Source: Bradyrhizobium roseum (GTDB lineage Bacteria > Pseudomonadota > Alphaproteobacteria > Rhizobiales > Xanthobacteraceae). Taken from it: 64,000 nt of DNA. The position numbers and the translations under genes were made by a program. The notes under the pieces were generated by a model. The model had not been told where the DNA came from and made no database searches. It saw only the letters and a program-made list of their open reading frames with translations. Of the stretch, positions 43,323-52,349 are shown one piece after another. Where the stretch lies: NCBI RefSeq assembly GCF_030413175.1, contig NZ_CP129212.1:930001-994000 (forward strand). Direction: 5' to 3'. Every line of letters begins with the position of its first letter. Position 1 is the stretch's first letter.

Positions 43323-43470
43323 CGTCCATCGCTTTTCTGAGTTCGAATTAAGAAGACTCCCAGTCGGGACGATAGTTCCACCCTGGTAGGACCGACCATG
43401 AAGGCCAAGCATTACGATGAAGGCCGGGGTGCGCGTCACGACCGTCACGACTGCGCGGCGTTGCAAATAT

Positions 43471-45117
43471 TCACTCTTTCAGCAAGTTTTCCTTCGCTTC
43501 CGGCGCCTGGCCCCTGGATTGGGCAGACACCTCGGTCTGTTCGTTGCTCAAGTTACCTTCGCCGATTGCCGCAGAAAGCCTTTCTTCTCGGCAATGAATG
43601 GAACCCTCCGCCTTCGGAGACTCAAACTTGGAATTATGCGCATCGGCAGGGACAATTGGTATGCCTTTCGGAAAGACAACTTCACGAGCTGCATCGGGAA
43701 GTTCGATACCTGCGCCTAGCAGCGCGTCCTTTGTCAGGCGAAGGAGGGCCGAATTGATCTTGATCGGAGAATAGATGGCACTGACGAACCAATAATAGAC
43801 TCGGAGATTTACGGTCGCCATGCCCAGTTCCTCCACAAGGACCAGCGGTTCTGGCACATCGAGAACCGCGGGATGTTGCTTCAGCACATTCGCGATGAGG
43901 GCCTGAGCCTTAGTGGTAGATGAATCGTAGCTGATGCCAACTGAAAAGTCGGCTCTCCGGCTCGCCGAACTGCTGTAGTTCATAATTGTGCTCTTGAAGA
44001 CAACGGCGTTTGGAATTTGGACGTAGTGGCCATCGAGTGTGAGGAGAACAGTGCTTCGAATGTTGAGGTTCTGAACTATCCCTGTGTTTCCATCGACTTC
44101 TATGAGATCGCCCGTCCTGAAGGGATTTCGCACGCTGAGCAGGATGCTGGAAAGAAAGTTCTCAGCGATGTCGCGAAAAGCGAAGCCGACGATGATGCCA
44201 AAAAGCCCGGTGCCGCCCAGAACGGTCAGCGCGAGGCGTGTCAGGCCTGCGACCTGAAGGACGAAGTAAAACCCGAGAAGGAAGACCGGGATAGAGAACA
44301 AGCGGACAATGACGCTGAGTAGGAGCGGTGAAGGGATCCGACTGACGAAAAAGCGTCGAGCGAGATGCGCAGCGAGACGAGCCGTGAGCCACGTGATCAT
44401 GAGAATCACAACCGCAATCAGGATCCATGGCCAAACTTGAAGCGCCTGCCGATACGTTTTCTCAAACTCTTCACCGGCGTGTCCAAACGTTGATCCAATG
44501 TCCGCCTCAACCCCAATGCGGTTGACCACTGCAACGGTGCCTTGGGTTTTTTGTGCCAGGGCACTGGCCCAGCGGAAATGAGCCTGAGTCTTTGTTTTTC
44601 CCTCGATAAAGACTATGCCCTCCCGCACCGAGACGCGCGGGTTTTGGAACCAGTCCGTCGATTGCAGAATGCGCTGGATCCGGCTCGCGATCGCCGTATC
44701 GCCGGCGGCGGGCTCGACTTCCACGGACTTTGAAATCAATTGGTCATCTTGGCCGATCGCAGGAGGTGCCGGTGCTGTCGTTTGTGCAATCGCAGGAGAA
44801 ACTGCCAACGTGATCGCGCTGCAAATCGTAATGCATCGCACGCCTTTACCGGTTGCGAACAACCACCTCAAATCTACACCTGTGCAGAGCGTTCGGCCCG
44901 CGACGACTGCCAAAAGGGCCGTCTGTGGGCCGAGCCTGCTCCAACGGCGGACCACACCGCTCGTGCCGCGCAAAGCACAAGCCAAAAGCGCCGCGGAAAA
45001 TACCAATAAAAGCATGTCCCTCAACAACCAGATAGAGATCATAAGAAACAAGCCGATAGCGCCGTAGCCCAACATCTGGTCGATGCTCTGCAGATGTCGA
45101 GCGTTATTTCCGTTCAA
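43471..45117 (-). CDS. BON-domain MscS-family mechanosensitive channel with an AI-2E-permease-like N-terminus
   Basis: The 548-residue protein has three parts. Residues about 1-60 (LLRDMLLLVFSAALLACALR) resemble the first membrane helices of AI-2E/PerM permeases. A signal-like stretch (ITICSAITLAVSPAIAQ) and a BON domain (about 125-205, FIEGKTKTQAHFRWA) follow. The MscS core comes next: membrane helices, the TM3-like region TGLFGIIVGFAFRDIAENFL and the VRNPFRTGDLIEVDG beta domain. The tail is charged. The TTG start at 45117 has GGGAGG eight bases upstream, supporting translation of the whole fusion. Its base composition is less GC-rich than most neighbours. It may gate in response to membrane tension or another signal; the fused N-terminus is unusual. 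Confidence 0.75.
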   Translation of the reverse strand: MNGNNARHLQSIDQMLGYGAIGLFLMISIWLLRDMLLLVFSAALLACALRGTSGVVRRWSRLGPQTALLAVVAGRTLCTGVDLRWLFATGKGVRCITICSAITLAVSPAIAQTTAPAPPAIGQDDQLISKSVEVEPAAGDTAIASRIQRILQSTDWFQNPRVSVREGIVFIEGKTKTQAHFRWASALAQKTQGTVAVVNRIGVEADIGSTFGHAGEEFEKTYRQALQVWPWILIAVVILMITWLTARLAAHLARRFFVSRIPSPLLLSVIVRLFSIPVFLLGFYFVLQVAGLTRLALTVLGGTGLFGIIVGFAFRDIAENFLSSILLSVRNPFRTGDLIEVDGNTGIVQNLNIRSTVLLTLDGHYVQIPNAVVFKSTIMNYSSSASRRADFSVGISYDSSTTKAQALIANVLKQHPAVLDVPEPLVLVEELGMATVNLRVYYWFVSAIYSPIKINSALLRLTKDALLGAGIELPDAAREVVFPKGIPIVPADAHNSKFESPKAEGSIHCREERLSAAIGEGNLSNEQTEVSAQSRGQAPEAKENLLKE

Positions 45118-45394
45118 AATCCGATCCTCCCTTGTGGAAGATGTGTGCTTGTAAGATCCCAGCGATTATTTCAGTTTCGTTTCAAGAATGCTGCTCTCAA
45201 TCTCTGTGGCCTATTGCAACCTTCCGGTGGGCGGTTCGTTCAGATCGTGCAGCAATTTGCCGATATAGTTCGCCAATAGTCGCTTCGACGCCGGACGCCG
45301 TTGTTATCGACTTCGCAATCTCAAGGGGCTGATCCCTCCATCTACCAAACGTGCGTGTCTCAATTTCCTGTTCTTCACTGAGGAGCTAAAACCT
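45118..45394. promoter_or_regulatory. Divergent promoter region, MscS-like and DUF2254 genes
   Basis: This gap is AT-richer than the genome average, contains the Shine-Dalgarno for the minus-strand TTG gene at 45126-45131, and has no ORF I believe. No convincing operator was seen. Confidence 0.4.
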
Positions 45395-45418
45395 ATGATT
45401 ATGGTGGGTCGTACATGA
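45395..45418 (+). CDS. Seven-codon leader ORF coupled to DUF2254
   Basis: ATG-ATT-ATG-GTG-GGT-CGT-ACA-TGA encodes MIMVGRT. It has a good Shine-Dalgarno (GAGGAG near 45380-45385), and its stop TGA overlaps the ATG of the next gene (ATGA at 45415-45418). It looks like a short coupling or leader peptide, though chance cannot be excluded. Confidence 0.4.
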   Translation: MIMVGRT

Positions 45419-46719
45419 CCGCGCGGCTCCGGAAGCTTTTGGCTGATCTCGCAGAGACGTTTTGGCTAGTCCCAGCGCTTCTGGTACTATTTAGTGTCGT
45501 CGGAGCGGTTGGCTTCGTCTCCCTCGACCGTAGCGGAGCAGTCCCGACCCGGCTGCTGGAGAACTGGCTCTATGACGGGGGTGCCACAGGAGCCCGGACC
45601 TTGCTTGGAACTATTGCGGCGTCGACTATAGGTGTAGCCGGGACGGTCTTCTCGATCACGATCGCAGCGCTTTCACTAGCCGCTGGCCAAATGGGGCCAA
45701 GATTGCTTCGCAACTTTACCCGCGACCGCGGCAATCAACTCACGTTAGGCGCGTTTCTTGGGACTTTCTGCTATGCGTTGATCGTGCTTCGAAGCGTGCG
45801 CACCGAAGCTGAAGGCGCTTTTATCCCTCACCTCGCGCTTAGCGTGGGCATCGGTCTCGGGTTCGTCTGCGTCGGAACGCTCGTCTACTTCGTCGGCCAC
45901 ATTGCTGGTCGGATAAACGTCGATACCGTAATCGATCTGGTGAGCGATGATCTCCATGCCGCGATTAAGCGCCTCACGACTGAAGCGACGCAGATCGATG
46001 CACCTGGCCCCGGCTTCTGGGCTGCAGCTCAGCCAGTCTCGGACACTCGGCGCGGCTATCTGCAGCAGCTAGACGAGCACGGCCTCGCAACGTGGGCGAG
46101 CGAGCACAGTGCTGCTGTCCGCCTCCTAGTCCGCCCGGGGGACTACATTTTTCCTGGAGCGCCCATTGCTCTCATAGTGCCTCCGACCGAGGGGGCTTAT
46201 GAAGCGATACGGAGTGCCACCGCTCTCGGATCGCAGCGTGTCAGCTCGTCCGACTTGCGCTTTGCGGTTCGCCAGCTCGTCGAAGTGGCCGTCCGCGCCC
46301 TGTCGCCGGGAATTAACGACCCGTATACTGCAATGGGTGTGCTCGACCGGCTCGGTGCAGCGCTATGCGAAATCAAGCCGTTGAAGCTCCCAACAGGCGT
46401 TACGGTTCAAAATAAACGCCTGGTGTTGGTCGTTCCCCATGTGCAGTACGACGAACTCGTCAACACGATGCTGCACATGATACGTCAGAACGCGGGAGGC
46501 AAGCCTTCCGTTTTTATAAGACAGCTGGAGATCTTGACTCAGGTGGTGAGTTACGAACGCGATCCCCAACGAATGCTTTCACTGAGCCGACATGCCGATC
46601 TTATCATGGCTGACGCCCAGCGGGATGTCCGATCGCCCAGCGATATTGAGGATATTCATCGGCGGCATCGGGCATTTATCAAGGTGATGCGGAAAGGTAA
46701 TCTGGCTAATTTCGGATAA
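45415..46719 (+). CDS. DUF2254 family membrane protein
   Basis: The 434-residue protein has about four membrane helices in the first half (LADLAETFWLVPALLVLFSV, then TLLGTIAASTIGVAGTVFSI, LGAFLGTFCYALIVL and LALSVGIGLGFVCVGTLVYF) and a soluble C-terminal half (from about 185) with VRQLVEVAVRALSPGINDPY, the best-conserved DUF2254 stretch. Function of the family is unknown. GC content is lower than in the flanking operons. It is divergent from the BON-MscS channel gene, and both are membrane proteins, so a shared role in membrane or stress physiology is possible but speculative. Confidence 0.85.
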   Translation: MTARLRKLLADLAETFWLVPALLVLFSVVGAVGFVSLDRSGAVPTRLLENWLYDGGATGARTLLGTIAASTIGVAGTVFSITIAALSLAAGQMGPRLLRNFTRDRGNQLTLGAFLGTFCYALIVLRSVRTEAEGAFIPHLALSVGIGLGFVCVGTLVYFVGHIAGRINVDTVIDLVSDDLHAAIKRLTTEATQIDAPGPGFWAAAQPVSDTRRGYLQQLDEHGLATWASEHSAAVRLLVRPGDYIFPGAPIALIVPPTEGAYEAIRSATALGSQRVSSSDLRFAVRQLVEVAVRALSPGINDPYTAMGVLDRLGAALCEIKPLKLPTGVTVQNKRLVLVVPHVQYDELVNTMLHMIRQNAGGKPSVFIRQLEILTQVVSYERDPQRMLSLSRHADLIMADAQRDVRSPSDIEDIHRRHRAFIKVMRKGNLANFG

Positions 46720-46955
46720 CCGGATTTCTCGATGCCAATCGCTAGGCAGCATCGATGCAAATTGACACGCTTGCGATCTGACGTCCCGTCTTCATACCTA
46801 GCGTCTTGAACAAGGACGGGTCGGCATTGTGCGCTCGCCTTTTGATCTATTGCCATGGATGAAGAAAATTCCGGCCGTCGTGACCCTGTCTTCTATAGCT
46901 GACGTCTCTGGAATACTGGGTCACCGCCTTCGTGTTGACGACAGTGGAGGCCGTG

Positions 46956-47798
46956 CTACAGCCGTTTGATCGCCGTCACTTCACTGCCGGCGGCCTTGAT
47001 TCGCACGATCGCTTCCCGCGTGCTTTCGATCACGGTCGCCATGTGATGCGCATTGGCGTGCACCATGGTGTCGGCGTCGCGGACGATGGCGACGTGTCCC
47101 TTCCAGAAGATCAGGTCCCCGCGTTGCAGCTTCTTCGTCTCGGCCGTGTCGAGCGCTCGTCCGAGCCCATCCTGCTGCATGTCGCTGTCCCTCGGGCAGC
47201 CGGTGCCGGCGGCATTCAGCGAAACCTGGACCAGGCCGGAGCAGTCGATGCCGAGTGAGCTCTTGCCGCCCCACAGATACGGCGTGCCGACGAAGCGTTC
47301 GGCGACCGCGACGAAATCCTTTTCCATCGCATCGAGGCTGCCGACATGGCGTCGCGGCAGATACCAGCCGTCGTCCGTGACGGCGAACGCGCCGTCTTCG
47401 CGGGCGACGGTGACGCGCGCGCCCATCGGCAGCGTCTCGACCGGCGGCAGTTTGATCGAGGGGCCCGGGAACGCGAACGTCCGCAGCGCCGTAACCTTGT
47501 GCGTCGGAGCCGCCGCGGGCCTGGCCAGCGCGGCATCCGGAATCCAGCCGACATAGCCGTCGTCGTTCAATTGGCCCCAGGCCAAGCCTTCGCCATCACG
47601 GTCGTATATCCTGACGCGCTCGCCCTTCAGCGCCTGCGTCGCCAGCATGGCTTCGGCGGCAGGTCCCTCGCGCAGCGGCGCGATCGCGTCGCGCACGCAG
47701 AATTCCTCGCCGGTGACATAGCGCGCGGCCTTCACCTTGCCTTCGAGATATTTGGCGGCGAGGTCCGGCCGGGCCGGGGTCAGGCGCGGATCATCCAT
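46956..47798 (-). CDS. NlpC/P60 family peptidoglycan hydrolase with SH3-like domains
   Basis: The 280-residue protein has an N-terminal bacterial SH3-like part (about 40-160, with RIYDRDGEGLAWGQLNDDGY and VARE segments) and a C-terminal NlpC/P60 cysteine-peptidase domain. The catalytic cysteine lies in GIDCSGLVQ, and the histidine region is GHVAIVRD; HANAHHMATV follows. It cleaves cell-wall peptides (usually after gamma-D-glutamyl residues). No signal peptide is evident, suggesting a cytoplasmic role in peptidoglycan recycling, as in some family members. Its start overlaps the aminopeptidase stop by 8 bp, an arrangement I recall as common in Rhizobiales. Confidence 0.88.
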   Translation of the reverse strand: MDDPRLTPARPDLAAKYLEGKVKAARYVTGEEFCVRDAIAPLREGPAAEAMLATQALKGERVRIYDRDGEGLAWGQLNDDGYVGWIPDAALARPAAAPTHKVTALRTFAFPGPSIKLPPVETLPMGARVTVAREDGAFAVTDDGWYLPRRHVGSLDAMEKDFVAVAERFVGTPYLWGGKSSLGIDCSGLVQVSLNAAGTGCPRDSDMQQDGLGRALDTAETKKLQRGDLIFWKGHVAIVRDADTMVHANAHHMATVIESTREAIVRIKAAGSEVTAIKRL

Positions 47799-49173
47799 AG
47801 CGCTGGCTCAACAGCTTGTAGATCGCGCGCGCGGCCTGGCATTCGCCGCCTTCGGGGCGCGCGGGCTTGGCAGACGGAGTCCACCCGTAGATATCGACAT
47901 GCAGCCAGCTTTTCGCATCGGTCACGAAGCGTTGCAGGAACAGCGCGCAGGTGATCGAGCCGGCAAAGCCGCCCGACGGTGCGTTGTTGATGTCGGCTGT
48001 CTTCGAATCCAGCCAGGAATCATAGGGCGGCCACAGCGGCATGCGCCACAACGGATCGTTCTCGTTCCTCGCGTTCAGGGCAACGGCGTCGGCCAGATCT
48101 TCGTCATTGGTGTAGAACGGCGGCAGGTCCGGTCCCAGCGCCACCCGCGCCGCGCCCGTCAGGGTGCCGAGGTCGACCAGCAGGTCCGGCTTCTCCTCGT
48201 CCGCCAGCGCCAGCGCATCCGCCAGCACCAGCCGCCCCTCGGCATCGGTGTTGCCGATCTCGACGGTTGGTCCCTTGCGCGACTTGAAGATGTCCAGCGG
48301 ACGGAAGGCGTTACCGGCCACCGCGTTCTCGACCGCGGGGATCAGCACGCGCAGCCGCACCTTCAGCCCGGCGTCCATCACCATCTGCGCCAGCGCCAGC
48401 ACGTTGGCGGCGCCGCCCATGTCCTTTTTCATGATCAGCATGCCGCTGGACGGTTTCAGATCGAGGCCGCCGGTGTCAAAGCAGACGCCCTTGCCGACCA
48501 AAGTCACCTTAGGGTTCGAAGGATCGCCCCAGCTCAGGTCGATCAGCCGCGGGGCGCGCGTCGAGGCCATGCCGACGGCGTGGATCAGCGGAAAGTTCTG
48601 CTTCAAAAGTTCGTCGCCGACGATGCAGTTGAACGAGGCGCCGAACCGCGTTGCCAATGCCTGCGCCGCCTGCGCCAGTTCTTCCGGGCCCATGTCGTTC
48701 GACGGCGTGTTGATCAAGTCGCGCGCCAGCGCGGCCGCCTCCGCCATCCGCGCGATGTCGGCGGCGTCGACACCCTCGGGCGGCACCAGGCGGACGTTAG
48801 GCGCATCATTCTTGCGGTAGCGGCCGAAGCGATAAGTGCCTAGGGCAAAGGCCAGCGTCGCCAGCCGCAGGTCGTGCGGCGCATTGGCGAAGCGATAGAC
48901 GCCCGGCGGCAGCAGGCCGGGCAGGGCGCCCGGCCGGAACAGGTCGCGGGATTTGCTGCCCTCATCTTCAAGCCCGAACACCACCTGCGCGATCTTGCCG
49001 TCGGGTCCGGGCAGCGTCAGGCATTTGCCGGGCTTGGCGGTAAAATCGTTGGCCACCGCGAACTGTCGGGCTGGTTCGGGAAGCTCCTTTGCGACGCCCG
49101 CCCATGTCGTTTTGGTCGCGAAAAGGATGGGGATGGCGGCGGTGTCGGGGGCAGTCTCGAACGGAGATGGCAT
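47791..49173 (-). CDS. Leucyl aminopeptidase, M17 family
   Basis: The 460-residue aminopeptidase has an N-terminal domain of about 150 residues and a C-terminal catalytic domain with the two metal-binding stretches VGKGVCFDTGGLDLKPSSGM and NTDAEGRLVLADAL (M17 signature). Zinc or manganese ions activate water to remove N-terminal residues from peptides. Its pairing with the NlpC/P60 enzyme suggests joint processing of murein peptides. I chose the ATG at 49173; an ATG at 49218 would add 15 residues. Length fits short bacterial M17 forms. Confidence 0.9.
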   Translation of the reverse strand: MPSPFETAPDTAAIPILFATKTTWAGVAKELPEPARQFAVANDFTAKPGKCLTLPGPDGKIAQVVFGLEDEGSKSRDLFRPGALPGLLPPGVYRFANAPHDLRLATLAFALGTYRFGRYRKNDAPNVRLVPPEGVDAADIARMAEAAALARDLINTPSNDMGPEELAQAAQALATRFGASFNCIVGDELLKQNFPLIHAVGMASTRAPRLIDLSWGDPSNPKVTLVGKGVCFDTGGLDLKPSSGMLIMKKDMGGAANVLALAQMVMDAGLKVRLRVLIPAVENAVAGNAFRPLDIFKSRKGPTVEIGNTDAEGRLVLADALALADEEKPDLLVDLGTLTGAARVALGPDLPPFYTNDEDLADAVALNARNENDPLWRMPLWPPYDSWLDSKTADINNAPSGGFAGSITCALFLQRFVTDAKSWLHVDIYGWTPSAKPARPEGGECQAARAIYKLLSQRYG

Positions 49174-49300
49174 GCGGGTCTCGCGCGAAGGGATTGGGCG
49201 GGGTGATGCGGCAGGCATAGCACGGCCGATTAACCGGCCGTTAGGGTTAACAGTCTATTGCTGGCTGCATTCGTCAGCCTTTCCCGCGAGTTGAAGTGCC

Positions 49301-50134
49301 ATGCGTCGACAGTCCAGCCATGCCGGATTCCGGTTCCTCTGCTCCGCGGCCGTGACGGCGATTCTCGCTGCCGGCCTTGGCGGCTGCCAGACCATGTCCG
49401 ACATCACGGGGTCGCTGACCTCCTCATCGTCTCCGAAGGCGCAGGCCGCCCCCGAGGATCCCCAGCGCGCCGTAGAGGTGTATGGCGAGCAGTACCGCGC
49501 CAACCCAAAGGATGCGCAAGCGGCTTTGGCTTACGGCCAGGCGCTTCGTACCACCGGCCAGCGGGAGCAGGCTTCCGCCGTGCTCGAACAGGCCACCATC
49601 GCCCATCCCGGCAACAAGACCCTGCTCGCCGCCTACGGCCGCGCGTTGGCCGACAACGGTAATTCACAGGCCGCCTTCGACGTGCTCAGCCGCGCCCATT
49701 CGCCTGCCAATCCCGACTGGCGCATTCTTTCGGTGCAGGGCACCACGCTCGACAAGATGGGCAAGCACGAGGAGGCGCGCCGCTACTACGCGAGCGCGTT
49801 GAAGATCGTGCCGGAAGAGCCCTCCGTGCTGTCCAATCTCGGCCTGTCCTACATGCTGACCCGGGAGCTGCCGCAGTCGGAGGAAACGCTGCGGCGCGCC
49901 TATGCCAATCCCCGTGCCGACGGTCGGGTGCGCCAGAACCTGGCGCTGGTGGTCGGCCTGCAGGGCCGCTTCGCCGAAGCCGAGACCATCGCCAAGGGCG
50001 ATCTGCCCGCCGAGGAGGCGGCCGCCAACGTGGCGTATTTGCGGGAAATGCTGAACCGCAAGGACAAGGACAATTCGCGTCCGCCCGGCCGCAAGGCGAC
50101 CGTCCCTGTCGCGGCCCTCAACCGGCCCGACTGA
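49301..50134 (+). CDS. tadD: TPR lipoprotein TadD
   Basis: The 277-residue outer-membrane lipoprotein has a lipobox LAAGLGGC near residues 23-29 and several tetratricopeptide repeats (about 55-245; for example NPKDAQAALAYGQALRTTGQ and PSVLSNLGLSYMLTRELPQS). TadD proteins assist secretin assembly in Tad pilus systems, acting as pilotin-like partners. It is convergent with tadC at the far end of the pilus operon, so it is a separately transcribed member. Its start follows the divergent aminopeptidase by 127 bp. Confidence 0.85.
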   Translation: MRRQSSHAGFRFLCSAAVTAILAAGLGGCQTMSDITGSLTSSSSPKAQAAPEDPQRAVEVYGEQYRANPKDAQAALAYGQALRTTGQREQASAVLEQATIAHPGNKTLLAAYGRALADNGNSQAAFDVLSRAHSPANPDWRILSVQGTTLDKMGKHEEARRYYASALKIVPEEPSVLSNLGLSYMLTRELPQSEETLRRAYANPRADGRVRQNLALVVGLQGRFAEAETIAKGDLPAEEAAANVAYLREMLNRKDKDNSRPPGRKATVPVAALNRPD

Positions 50135-50297
50135 GCGCGGGCGGCCATTCCCGAACTATCCGGACATTGAGGCGGGCGCTCTGCGCACCGCCTCGTTTCG
50201 CCCGCTCCACATCCAGCTGTAACGCCGCGGCTTCGCCCGGACGCCGCTACCGGTGCTTGACGCCTTGCCGCCCGGTGAGCTCACGCACCGAAATGGA

Positions 50298-50327
50298 AAA
50301 CGGCGCAGCGTTGTCGCCGCGCCGTTT
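50298..50327 (-). terminator. Terminator hairpin after tadC
   Basis: An AACGGCGC stem with its complement closes a 12-nt loop. On the minus strand the 3' side is CGCCGTTTTCC, giving a short T-tract. It lies 52 bp past the tadC stop, so it should end the pilus operon. Confidence 0.65.
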
Positions 50328-50379
50328 GCCTGGATCACGATGGAAAATGAAGAGCCGGCTTTCCTAACAGCTCGCGATA

Positions 50380-51354
50380 TCAGTGCATCATCTGGAGCTT
50401 GATGTAGGTCGGCCCGAGAATGACGATGAACAGGCAGGGCAGGAAGAACAGGATCATCGGCACGGTCAGCTTCGGCGGCAGTGCGGCCGCCTTCTTCTCG
50501 GCCTCGGTCATCCGCATGTCGCGGTTTTCCTGCGCCATCACGCGCAGGCTCTGGCCGAGCGGGGTGCCGTAGCGCTCCGACTGCATCAGCGCCAGACAGA
50601 CCGATTTCACGCCTTCGAGGCCGGTGCGCTTGGCGAGGTTCTCGTAGGCGTTCTTGCGGTCCTGCAGGTAGGACAGCTCCGCCGTGGTCAGCGCGAATTC
50701 CTCCGACAGCGCGATCGACTGGCCGGCGATTTCGGTCGAGACCTTGCGGAAGGCGACTTCGACGGACATGCCGGACTCGATGCAGATCAGCAGCAGGTCG
50801 AGCGCGTCGGGAAACGCGCGCTTGATCTGGAGCTGGCGCTTCGAGATGGCGTTCTTCAGGAACAGCATCGGAGCCTGCAGGCCGAGATAGGCGGCGCCGA
50901 TGCAGATACCGAGCTTGATCGTCAGCGACTTGTCCAGCGGCACCAGTACGAACACGTAGAGCGCCGCGGCGATGAACAGCGCGATCGGTGTCACCGCGCG
51001 GGCGAACAGGAACGTGACATAGGGCGCGTGACCGCGGTAGCCGGCCATGATCAGCTTGTCGCGCGCCGCCTCCTGCGCCAGCCATTTGGTCAGGTTGAAA
51101 TCTTCCACGACCTTGGAAACAAGCTGCTTCGGGGTTTGCCGCAGCGATACCTTCTCCGATTTGACGAGGCGCTCGCGCTCGCGCTGCCGGAGCCGTTCGC
51201 GTTCGCTGGCGACCGCCTTCATGCGCTTGGCGAGGCCTTCGCCGGCGAACAGCGGCATGATCAGCGTATAGGCGGTCGCGCTCGCCGCGACGGCGGCCAG
51301 CAGCATCGTCATGAACCGCGCGTCGTGCATCTTGGTGATCAGAAAATCAATCAT
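50380..51354 (-). CDS. tadC: Tad pilus assembly inner-membrane protein TadC
   Basis: The 324-residue T2SSF-domain protein has one membrane helix near the N-terminus (FMTMLLAAVAASATAYTLIM), a central pair near residues 115-150 and a C-terminal helix (TVPMILFFLPCLFIVILGP). The GspF-type motif FPDALDLLLICIESGMSVEVAF is clear. It forms part of the inner-membrane platform for Flp pilus extrusion with TadB and the CpaF ATPase. It starts 10 bp after tadB ends, and is the last gene of the operon. Confidence 0.92.
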   Translation of the reverse strand: MIDFLITKMHDARFMTMLLAAVAASATAYTLIMPLFAGEGLAKRMKAVASERERLRQRERERLVKSEKVSLRQTPKQLVSKVVEDFNLTKWLAQEAARDKLIMAGYRGHAPYVTFLFARAVTPIALFIAAALYVFVLVPLDKSLTIKLGICIGAAYLGLQAPMLFLKNAISKRQLQIKRAFPDALDLLLICIESGMSVEVAFRKVSTEIAGQSIALSEEFALTTAELSYLQDRKNAYENLAKRTGLEGVKSVCLALMQSERYGTPLGQSLRVMAQENRDMRMTEAEKKAAALPPKLTVPMILFFLPCLFIVILGPTYIKLQMMH

Positions 51355-51364
51355 GTTCGCACCG

Positions 51365-52342
51365 TCAGAAGTCGAAGTTGATCATTTTTTTCATGACCAT
51401 GACGCCGATCGCCATCCAGCCGAGGCAGCACACCAGCATGAACTGGCCGATCTGGTGGGTCCAGAGCAGCGCGATGTAGTCGGGCGTCGAGAGCCACACC
51501 AGCAGCATCACGGCCGGCGGCAGCGCCCCGATGATGCTCGCCGAGGCCTTGGCTTCGGTCGACATCGCCTGAATCTTTTCGCCCATCTTCTTGCGGTCGC
51601 GCAGCACCTTGGAGAGGTTGCCGAGCGCTTCCGACAAATTGCCGCCCGACTTCTGCTGGATCGCGACGACGATGCCGAAGAAGTTGGCCTCCGGCAGCGG
51701 CATTCGCTCATAGAGCCGCGCGCAGGCTTCGCCGAGCGGCATGCCGATGGTCTGGGTTTCGATGATGGCGTTGAACTCGCTGCGGAGCGGCTCGGGTGAA
51801 TCGGCCGCCACCACCTTGATCGATTCGAACAGCGGCAGTCCGGCCTTGATGCCGCGCACGATGACGTCGACGGCGTCGGGCAGCGCCTTCAGGAAAGCCT
51901 TCTCGCGCCGCTTCTTGAGAAAGTTCAGCGCCCAGCGCGGCAGGCCGAGGCCGCAGGCGAAAGCCATCACGGCGGCGCCCAGCGGGCTGCCGCCGACCAT
52001 GAAGGCGAGGCCGCCGCCGACCGCGCCGGAAATGCCGGACGCGATCCAGAATTTCTGGGTGGTCCAGGTCCCTAAACCGGCCTGGGCGAGCCGCAGGCCG
52101 AGCGGGACGGAGCTCTCCTTCTTGCGCCGCGCGTCGAGCTCCTTGAGCGATCCTTCGACCTGCTCGCGGCGCGAACGCTGGGTTTTTTCGGCCTGGCGCG
52201 CCGGCGCGTCCGAACGCGCGATCGAGGCGCGGCGCGATTCGGCCTTCCGCTCGCCCGACAGCGACGGATAGATGAATACCCAGGCCAGCCCGCCAAGGGC
52301 GGTGGCGGCGAGAAACGCCAGCGCGAGCGTCTGTATGCTCAT
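51365..52342 (-). CDS. tadB: Tad pilus assembly inner-membrane protein TadB
   Basis: The 325-residue protein has an N-terminal membrane helix (LALAFLAATALGGLAWVFIY), a basic, charged linker and a T2SSF domain with FLKALPDAVDVIVRGIKAGL and C-terminal helices. The ATG at 52342 has GAGGAG upstream, 7 bp after the cpaF stop. TadB and TadC form the pilus platform. No fault is visible; it matches the family in size. Confidence 0.92.
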   Translation of the reverse strand: MSIQTLALAFLAATALGGLAWVFIYPSLSGERKAESRRASIARSDAPARQAEKTQRSRREQVEGSLKELDARRKKESSVPLGLRLAQAGLGTWTTQKFWIASGISGAVGGGLAFMVGGSPLGAAVMAFACGLGLPRWALNFLKKRREKAFLKALPDAVDVIVRGIKAGLPLFESIKVVAADSPEPLRSEFNAIIETQTIGMPLGEACARLYERMPLPEANFFGIVVAIQQKSGGNLSEALGNLSKVLRDRKKMGEKIQAMSTEAKASASIIGALPPAVMLLVWLSTPDYIALLWTHQIGQFMLVCCLGWMAIGVMVMKKMINFDF

Positions 52343-52349
52343 GGACTCC

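Noticed and set aside
42675..46955. Integrative element with tRNA attachment
   Set aside because: No tRNA, integrase, transposase or direct-repeat boundary was found in the window, so only lower GC supports transfer.
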